A stretch of 10,088 nucleotides of DNA from Chloroflexota bacterium. GTDB lineage: Bacteria; Chloroflexota; Anaerolineae; UBA4142. The notes under the pieces were generated by a model. It had not been told where the DNA came from, did not search any database, and saw only the letters and a program-made list of their open reading frames with translations. Position numbers and translations under genes: made by a program. The stretch lies in assembly GCA_016200825.1 (NCBI GenBank), contig JACQEA010000286.1, positions 1 to 10,088 on the forward strand, read 5' to 3'. How positions within the stretch are numbered: the first letter of the stretch is position 1; the number at the start of each line of letters is the position of its first letter. Positions 1-4,802 of this stretch are shown piece by piece.

Positions 1-677
1 CCTTCTTGAATCAAATCGAGAAAAGACATTCCGCGTCCGATGTAACGTTTGGCAACACTGACGACGAGTCGCAAATTCGCTTCGGCAAGTTGCGTGCGCG
101 CATCTTCGCCGACGCGCATAAAAGTTCTGAGCCGCGCTTTGGTTTTTACAGACAGACCCGCGCGCCGCAACGCTTGCTTTGCCATTTCGCCTTGCACCAT
201 CAACGCGGCGAGACGACCTTCTTCTTCGCCATTCAACAACGCGACGCGCCCAATTTCGCGCAAATACATTCGCACCGGATCGCTAGTCACTTCACCTAGT
301 TCATAAGTGATGCGGCCGTTCGGCTCCGGTTCCGGCTCGCTTGATTCTTCCGCATCTGTGCGCGGCAGTGTCCCGTTCGCGACAATTTTTATTTTCAGAT
401 CGCGCAAAAGTTTTCGCAGATCAATTACTAAATCGGGGTCGCTGTCCACATCGGGAAAAACCGCGCGAATTTGATCTAACGTGAGCCGTTTGTGCGAACC
501 CGCTTTTTTCACCAAGACGTCGAGCGCGGCGTCTTGATCCGGCAGATCCGCCGCGCGCGCCCACGCCTCATCCGCGCGACCGCCTTTGATCGTCGCGGCG
601 AGTTTCAAGACCGGAGAAGTTTTCGGCGGCGGAGTTTTAGAGATTTCTTTCCGCGTTAATTTTTTCTTGCTCGGCAT
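1..677 (-). CDS. rpoD: RNA polymerase primary sigma factor (sigma-70), partial, N-terminal part
   Basis: Primary sigma factor that directs RNA polymerase to housekeeping promoters. The window holds 225 codons from the ATG; the gene runs off the left edge. A region 1.1-like helical segment (residues about 65-100, LTLDQIRAVFPDVDSD) is followed by an acidic linker rich in Glu-Pro (about 110-120). Region 1.2 starts at about 131 (TSDPVRMYLREIGRVALL) and region 2.1 covers 196-216 (LAEANLRLVVSVAKRY). The start of region 2.2 (MSFLDLIQEG), the core-binding helix, is the last thing visible. Regions 2.3 to 4 lie outside. The ATG is 5 nt after the dnaG stop, so the two genes are almost certainly co-transcribed and perhaps translationally coupled. 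The ribosome binding site is weak (GGAAATGG, inside the dnaG end). The family assignment is secure. Distinguishing the primary from an alternative group 2 sigma rests on the region 1.1 segment and the dnaG linkage. Confidence 0.95.
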   Translation of the reverse strand, partial: MPSKKKLTRKEISKTPPPKTSPVLKLAATIKGGRADEAWARAADLPDQDAALDVLVKKAGSHKRLTLDQIRAVFPDVDSDPDLVIDLRKLLRDLKIKIVANGTLPRTDAEESSEPEPEPNGRITYELGEVTSDPVRMYLREIGRVALLNGEEEGRLAALMVQGEMAKQALRRAGLSVKTKARLRTFMRVGEDARTQLAEANLRLVVSVAKRYIGRGMSFLDLIQE

Positions 678-682
678 ACCGA

Positions 683-2560
683 TCAAACCATTTCCGTTAC
701 GTTTGGGCGCGCATTGACGATCGTTAGCGCGGTCAGCGCGCGTTGACTCTCCACAATTCCTTTGCGATAATTTTCTGCGCTCGCGTGCAACAAACGCTCT
801 TCATCCGACGTGCCCGCGACACCTTGCCCGCGTTGTTCCTCGCCCAGCCGATTCAATTCGTTTTCAATAACCGTCAGTTCCGTTTTATAACGCGCGAGTC
901 GCAAACGCTGCGCGGCTTTTTCCATCTCGCGTTGCAAATCCGCTTCGCTCATATTCGCGAATTGGCGCGCGCGCTCAGCGAGCAGATCAAACAATGCGCC
1001 GACCTCGGGCTCAAGCGCGGCGCGATCGAACTCCGCGCCCATTTCTTTTAGCGCGAAATAAAGCGCGCGTTGCGCGGCATCTATAAAATCTTCCGCGGTC
1101 AAAACTGAAACGCGCGCGAGTTGGCGCGGCATCAAAGTGGCAAATGTCAAACAAGTTTCGCCCAAATTCACTTCGCTCGGCGAAAGCGGAGCCGCCGCGC
1201 GCGTCGCGATTTTTTCGCGCGCGCTGGCATCGCGCGCCGTTTCCCGCGTGATCATTTGCTCCGCAACGTTGACCAGCCGCGCGAGTTGTTGCGTATAATG
1301 CGCGCGTTGAACCGTATCGCCAATTTCGCGAATGATCGGCGCGAGTCGTTTAACCGCGATAGATTTATCGCGCGCAGTTTTCAAATCTAAATCTTGCGTG
1401 AGCACACGAAAATAATAATCTACCAACGGCTCCGCGCGTTGAACGACGTCGGTCCATTGCGCGGGATTTTCGTGAATCAATTCGTCCGGGTCTTTGCCTT
1501 GCGGTAACGGGATGACAAGTAATTCTGCCTCCAGCCGCTCTTCAAATCCGATCAGCCCCGCGCCCATTGGCACCGGAACATTTTTCCGCGTCAACGCATC
1601 GCGCGCGATTTCTAATCCGCGTTTCGTCGCTTCTTCGCCCGCCGCGTCAGGATCGAGCGCGAGCGCGTAGCGTTTCGTCATGCGTTTCAACAACGCGAGT
1701 TGTTTTTCGGTCAGCGCGGTGCCCAACGACGCGACCACATTCTTGAATCCCGCTTGATGCGCGCCGATCACATCCATATATCCTTCGACGATCACCGCGA
1801 GGTCTTGCGCGCGAATCGCGTCTTTGGCTAAATCAATTCCGTACAGCGCGCCGCTTTTGTCGAACAGCGCGGTTTGCGGTGAATTCAAATATTTCGGCTC
1901 TTCGGCGGTCAACGTGCGCGCGCCAAATCCAATCACTTCGCTGTTGCGATTGCGAATGGGAAACATCAACCGCCCGCGAAAACGATCGTAATATCCGCCT
2001 TGTTCGCGTTCGCTCTTGATAATCAAACCCGCGGCTTCAATCTCCGCGTCCGCGAAATTTTTGCCGCGCAAAAAATTGCGCGTCGTTTCCCAATCATTCA
2101 AAGCATAGCCCAATTCAAACGTCGCGGCAGTCTCGGGCGAAATGAATCGCCGTTCCAAATATTCGCGCGCGATTTTTGCGGCGGGATGATTTTTTAGTTG
2201 CGAATGAAATTGTGCGGCGGTGCTTGCAAGAATCGCGCGAATTTTTTTGCGCTCGGCGTCTTCACCAGCATCTTCGCGCATGAGCGGCACGCCGGCGCGT
2301 TGCGCTAAACGGCGCAACGTTTCCGCGAAATCTTGATTGTCGCGGCGCATCACATAGGTGAAGACATCGCCGCCGGCGTTGCAATTGCCAAAACAGTGCC
2401 ACGTTTGCGTGTCTGGAAAAACGTAGAACGCGGGAGTGCGCGTGTTGGGATGAAAGGGGCAAAAACCAGAAAAAGATTTTCCCGACTTGCGGAGTTTTAC
2501 GCTTTCGGAAACAACGTCAACGATATCTATTTTTTGTTTTACTTCATCTACGACTGACAT
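683..2560 (-). CDS. dnaG: DNA primase DnaG
   Basis: Synthesises the RNA primers for lagging-strand replication. At 625 aa it is of usual length. The N-terminal CHC2 zinc domain has ligands C34, H37, C56 and C60; the last pair reads CFGNC, three residues between cysteines instead of the common two. The catalytic core follows: RFRGRLMFPIRN (194-205), the GFGAR and PKYLNSP stretch (211-228) and LFDKSGALYG (232-241). The TOPRIM acidic residues are all present: E259 and D263 in VEGYMD, and D303/D305 in ALDPD. KDPDELI (356-362) is also typical. The C-terminal part, from about 480, is helical and charged and is where the helicase-binding domain should be, but I cannot recognise that domain by motif. 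GGTGA lies 5 nt before the ATG. The gene heads a two-gene unit with rpoD, and a TTGACA-type promoter lies about 100 bp upstream. Confidence 0.97.
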   Translation of the reverse strand: MSVVDEVKQKIDIVDVVSESVKLRKSGKSFSGFCPFHPNTRTPAFYVFPDTQTWHCFGNCNAGGDVFTYVMRRDNQDFAETLRRLAQRAGVPLMREDAGEDAERKKIRAILASTAAQFHSQLKNHPAAKIAREYLERRFISPETAATFELGYALNDWETTRNFLRGKNFADAEIEAAGLIIKSEREQGGYYDRFRGRLMFPIRNRNSEVIGFGARTLTAEEPKYLNSPQTALFDKSGALYGIDLAKDAIRAQDLAVIVEGYMDVIGAHQAGFKNVVASLGTALTEKQLALLKRMTKRYALALDPDAAGEEATKRGLEIARDALTRKNVPVPMGAGLIGFEERLEAELLVIPLPQGKDPDELIHENPAQWTDVVQRAEPLVDYYFRVLTQDLDLKTARDKSIAVKRLAPIIREIGDTVQRAHYTQQLARLVNVAEQMITRETARDASAREKIATRAAAPLSPSEVNLGETCLTFATLMPRQLARVSVLTAEDFIDAAQRALYFALKEMGAEFDRAALEPEVGALFDLLAERARQFANMSEADLQREMEKAAQRLRLARYKTELTVIENELNRLGEEQRGQGVAGTSDEERLLHASAENYRKGIVESQRALTALTIVNARPNVTEMV

Positions 2561-2633
2561 TGTTCACCGTTCAATCCAAACAAAACTATTCAGGAAAATT
2601 TTTTGCGCTAGCCACTGCAACTATCGCGGCGTC

Positions 2634-2662
2634 ATATTGGCATAAAGGCTAAATCTTGTCAA
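2634..2662 (-). promoter_or_regulatory. Predicted promoter of dnaG-rpoD
   Basis: On the minus strand a perfect -35 TTGACA (2657-2662) is followed after 17 nt by CAATAT (2634-2639), a 3 of 6 match to the -10 consensus. It would give a leader of about 65-70 nt before the dnaG ATG. The -35 and spacing are good and the -10 is weak, so the exact start is uncertain. Confidence 0.45.
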
Positions 2663-2674
2663 GACGGGATGAAG

Positions 2675-2693
2675 AATTTTTCATTGAAAAATT
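2675..2693. repeat. AT-rich inverted repeat upstream of the dnaG promoter
   Basis: Two perfect 9-nt arms (AATTTTTCA and TGAAAAATT) are separated by one base. The repeat lies about 12 bp upstream of the predicted dnaG -35 box and within a run of T-rich sequence on the plus strand. It could be a regulator site, an UP-like element or a weak second terminator. It could also be chance in AT-rich sequence. Confidence 0.35.
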
Positions 2694-2710
2694 TTTTTGT
2701 TTTTTCTCTA

Positions 2711-2751
2711 CAAAAAATTAAACCAGCCGATAGCGCGAGCTGCGGCTGGTT
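2711..2751 (-). terminator. Intrinsic terminator after the protease/nuclease island
   Basis: The hairpin 2721-2751 has a perfect 9-bp outer stem (AACCAGCCG with CGGCTGGTT), a small internal loop, a 3-bp inner stem AGC/GCT and a four-base loop. Read on the minus strand it is followed at once by TTAATTTTTTG (2711-2720), a U-rich tract. The U-tract is only on this side, so it should stop transcripts coming from the aspartic protease gene before they enter dnaG. Confidence 0.8.
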
Positions 2752-2825
2752 CTGCGAGGATAAATTTTTTTCTCGAGGCGGGTTGATTTAGTTTTTCTCA
2801 AACCGATTTCCCTTTCACAATTTTT

Positions 2826-2860
2826 TCCGCGCTCTCTGCGGTGAAAAATTATTTGTCTTT
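2826..2860 (-). repeat. Remote copy of the ppdK-downstream repeat
   Basis: These 35 nt match 4705-4740, inside the tandem array downstream of ppdK, with a single one-base difference in length (one T missing here). It has the CCGC/GCGG-flanked CTCTCT core, then GGTGAAAAATTATTTGTCTTT. Orientation is the same as in the array. Its right end forms the last three codons and stop (KDK then TAA) of the aspartic protease gene. Confidence 0.85.
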
Positions 2861-3250
2861 CATGATCGGCATCCGCGCGGCTTGCGCCGCAAGTTGTGGA
2901 CCCGATGCAACTAATCTTTTCTTTCGCGCGTCTACGGTTGCGCCAAATCCTTCCAATGTGCGCGACCCAAGCAATTTCATATCATCTGGTTGCGCGAACA
3001 CAACTTCATCTACCGTTTCAAATCCATTCGTTCTGAGAACTGCATAACCAACATCGCGCGTGATCGTCGCACCGTTAGCCATTACAAAAGGCACGTTCTT
3101 CTTTCGCACACCAACGCCAATTCGCTCCAATTCCTCGCGCGGAATCCACGTGAACTCTGAGCCGGTGTCCACGACGAGTTGTTTCAGAGTTACTGATTTA
3201 CTGGGTGCGGCTACATTTTGAATTGTGCAACTCACTCGAAAGATTCCCAT
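2849..3250 (-). CDS. Retropepsin-like (clan AA) aspartic protease
   Basis: A single-domain protein of 133 aa. The catalytic motif is LVVDTGSEFTWIP with D28-T29-G30. A second conserved block, LLGSRTLEGFGATVD (about residues 94-108), matches the LLG-x-x-x-L-E-G pattern of bacterial retropepsin-like proteins, which would act as homodimers with one Asp from each subunit. No signal peptide or membrane segment is visible, so it should be cytoplasmic. Its substrate is unknown. GAGAGG lies 5 nt before the ATG, and the gene has its own predicted promoter (3307-3335). It lies 99 bp downstream of the nuclease gene. The last residues, KDK plus stop, are made by a dispersed repeat, so the natural C-terminus may have been altered. 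Proteolytic activity is inferred from the motif only. Confidence 0.8.
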   Translation of the reverse strand: MGIFRVSCTIQNVAAPSKSVTLKQLVVDTGSEFTWIPREELERIGVGVRKKNVPFVMANGATITRDVGYAVLRTNGFETVDEVVFAQPDDMKLLGSRTLEGFGATVDARKKRLVASGPQLAAQAARMPIMKDK

Positions 3251-3306
3251 ATTTGCCTCTCAAAAAATAAATCGACGCGAAAAAGTCATCTAAACTCTCG
3301 CGCATT

Positions 3307-3335
3307 ATTTTACATCACTTGTCTGCCATCGGCAA
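3307..3335 (-). promoter_or_regulatory. Predicted promoter of the aspartic protease gene
   Basis: On the minus strand -35 TTGCCG (3330-3335), a 17-nt spacer, and -10 TAAAAT (3307-3312, 5 of 6 to consensus). The leader would be about 50 nt. The whole segment 3307-3337 is 24 of 31 identical, without gaps, to the promoter segment of hicB at 4597-4627, which supports it as a real module. TGCC-GAT-GGCA around the -35 is a short palindrome. Confidence 0.6.
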
Positions 3336-3349
3336 TTCTTATTCGCTTC

Positions 3350-4279
3350 TCAGTACCCCTTTATCAATTTGAACGCAATCTGATACCGATAAACCTCGAT
3401 GTTTGGTACCATGGCCAACGCCCTGCGAATTTTCGGGTCATCCTCCAAAGCAATGATCACGCCCTTGACTTTTTGATCGTTCTCAGCCAATTCTTCTTGC
3501 ACATAACCCATGTAGCGAAGAATTTGACCCACGACTACATCACTCGCGCGTCCTTTCTTGAGTTCCAAGACTAACAATTTTTTCTTGTCTTTGCTGACGG
3601 CAAGGATATCAATCGGCCCTGTATCGGTAGGATACTGTTGTCCAACTGGTTCGCCTTCTTCTTCATAAATGTTATACTCTTTGCCAAATTCCATCTGCTC
3701 CCAATTCTCGACCAGGAAATCTTCGAGATGCTCTTCCATCGCAAATGCAGAAGGATCTTCGATCGTTTCATCGGTGGACATGAGTTTAGGGGCTGTAATT
3801 CCACCAATGAGTTTCTCAATTTCATCTCGATGCACCGATATATTGCTGACAGTACCAATCGCGCCTGTTGAATTCTGAAGAGGTTCGCTCATATCGGCTC
3901 GGTCAATTGTTTGATCAAACCAATGCACTGGGCGGCAATGCTGAAAGACGCCATCAGGATAATAGTAATAATCGCCAGTGACTTCGCCAACGCGATAATG
4001 TCCTTCGCCGTCTGGACTTAGGATGACATCCCCTTTGTTGATGCCCTTTGAGACAGTCCACAACGCGCCGCATGCCAGTCCCGCAGCCACCTTGTTTTTG
4101 CCAGGATGACCTACCAGGAAAACTGGGATGAATTCGCGATTAAACGTTCGCCAGTCATCAGGCAATTTGGAGGATAAGTCTTGGCGAATGTCAAAGCCGA
4201 CGCCAACGAAATTGCCAGCAAAACATTCTTTAGCGTATATGCTCTTCTTTCCCAGCATGAGGCGATAATAGTTTTTCAT
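3350..4279 (-). CDS. Two-domain nuclease: possible PUA-like N-terminus, NucS-like PD-(D/E)XK C-terminus
   Basis: Length 309 aa. The C-terminal third is a NucS/DUF91-type endonuclease domain. E183 lies in the leading helix (MEEHLEDFLVENW), D224 in GPIDILAVSKD, E239 and K241 in LVLELKKGRASD, and Q252 with RYMG in VGQILRYMGYV. This is a full PD-(D/E)XK active site. The N-terminal part (about 10-120) has GDVILSPDGEGHYRVGEVTGDYYY followed by a V-H-W strand. That pattern resembles PUA-like (EVE/ASCH-type) barrels at the front of modification-dependent restriction enzymes; this comparison is from memory and less certain. A role in cutting foreign or damaged DNA is inferred. AGGGG lies 6 nt before the ATG. 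The gene begins 18 nt after hicB and shares its promoter. It has far fewer CGCG words than the core genes around it, suggesting transfer. Confidence 0.8.
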   Translation of the reverse strand: MKNYYRLMLGKKSIYAKECFAGNFVGVGFDIRQDLSSKLPDDWRTFNREFIPVFLVGHPGKNKVAAGLACGALWTVSKGINKGDVILSPDGEGHYRVGEVTGDYYYYPDGVFQHCRPVHWFDQTIDRADMSEPLQNSTGAIGTVSNISVHRDEIEKLIGGITAPKLMSTDETIEDPSAFAMEEHLEDFLVENWEQMEFGKEYNIYEEEGEPVGQQYPTDTGPIDILAVSKDKKKLLVLELKKGRASDVVVGQILRYMGYVQEELAENDQKVKGVIIALEDDPKIRRALAMVPNIEVYRYQIAFKLIKGY

Positions 4280-4297
4280 AGTAACCCCTATTTCATT

Positions 4298-4549
4298 TCA
4301 TGGCACGGTCACTGCCGTTTCAAGCCACAGAGGCGTATTCGAAACCGCTTGCTTCAACACTTCGGGAATCGGTTTCTTCAAATCCTCATACGCTTCAATC
4401 ACCGCCGCAAGTGCATCACTTACATTATTCAGCGCATCTTCAACCGTGTCACCTGCAGTGATCAGTTCAGGCAGCAACGGACACGTGACAGTAAAACCGC
4501 CTTCGGGTTGTGGATCAAGAACCAGAGGGAGTTTGTAGACGGAAGCCAT
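4298..4549 (-). CDS. hicB: HicB-like antitoxin, orphan (no hicA)
   Basis: An 83-aa protein of the HicB/UPF0150 family, with a partly degraded RNase H-like fold. Diagnostic features are the opening YKLPLVLDPQPEGGFTV, CPLLPELITAGDTVEDAL, the helix NVSDALAAVIEAYEDL, and KPIPE. I chose the ATG at 4549 over a TTG 30 nt upstream because AGGA sits 6 nt before the ATG and the family usually starts just ahead of the first strand. In known systems HicB blocks the HicA mRNA interferase and often represses its own operon. Here no hicA-like ORF lies on either side; the next gene, 18 nt downstream, is a nuclease. The protein lacks an obvious C-terminal helix-turn-helix or ribbon-helix-helix domain. It may be a remnant, or it may regulate or restrain the neighbouring nuclease. 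Confidence 0.82.
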   Translation of the reverse strand: MASVYKLPLVLDPQPEGGFTVTCPLLPELITAGDTVEDALNNVSDALAAVIEAYEDLKKPIPEVLKQAVSNTPLWLETAVTVP

Positions 4550-4570
4550 AACAATTCCTTTCTGTAAACA

Positions 4571-4595
4571 TTGGCGCAAAAATTTCCTGCGCCAA
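4571..4595. promoter_or_regulatory. Inverted repeat (possible operator) upstream of hicB
   Basis: Perfect 8-bp arms TTGGCGCA (4571-4578) and TGCGCCAA (4588-4595) are separated by 9 nt. The repeat starts one base downstream of the predicted -10 box, so it covers the likely transcription start. This is a common place for an autorepressor operator. It could also form a hairpin in the 5' leader. No U-tract follows on either strand, so it is not a terminator. Confidence 0.6.
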
Positions 4596-4596
4596 C

Positions 4597-4625
4597 ATTC
4601 TACAACACTTGCTTGCCCTTCGCAA
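4597..4625 (-). promoter_or_regulatory. Predicted promoter of hicB-nuclease operon
   Basis: On the minus strand -35 TTGCGA (4620-4625, 4 of 6), 17-nt spacer, -10 TAGAAT (4597-4602, 5 of 6). It is homologous to the protease promoter (24 of 31 identical over 4597-4627). The -35 box is inside the first unit of the tandem repeat array. Confidence 0.6.
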
Positions 4626-4802
4626 TTTATTTCTCTGTGCTCTCCGCGACCTCTGCGGTAAAAATATTATTTGTCTTTTGCAATCTTTATTTTTCTCTGC
4701 GCTCTCCGCGCTCTCTGCGGTGAAAATATTATTTGTCTTTTGCAATCTTTATTTTTCTCTGTGCCCTCTGTGAACTCTGTGGTGAAAAATTATTTGTCCT
4801 TG
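4622..4802 (-). repeat. Three tandem repeat units (58, 62, 61 bp) downstream of ppdK
   Basis: Units start with GCAAT at 4622, 4680 and 4742, and the next GCAATCTT is inside ppdK at 4803. Each unit holds GCAAT, a TTTATTT stretch, three CTCTGYG-like words with a 9-nt period (for example starts at 4757, 4766 and 4775), GGTRAAAA, and ATTATTTGTC. The joins between units read on the minus strand as KIAKDK-stop, the last codons of ppdK. CCGC and GCGG flank the CTCT core in units 1 and 2, allowing only a 4-bp stem, so a terminator role is doubtful. I remember similar CTCTGTG-type repeats from many environmental bacteria, but give no formal family name. Confidence 0.9.

Noticed and set aside
4695..4720. 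Terminator hairpin in the repeat units after ppdK
   Set aside because: Only a 4-bp CCGC/GCGG stem can form, it is lost in the unit next to ppdK, and no proper U-tract follows on the minus strand.
4515..4745. Possible 76-codon minus-strand protein rich in Ala-Glu-Ser repeats
   Set aside because: It is translation of the tandem repeat array and overlaps hicB in another frame; the repeated AESAE pattern comes from the 9-nt CTCTGCG period.
4622..4802. CRISPR array
   Set aside because: The units are whole tandem repeats with no unique spacers, differ at many positions, and share their joins with the ppdK end.
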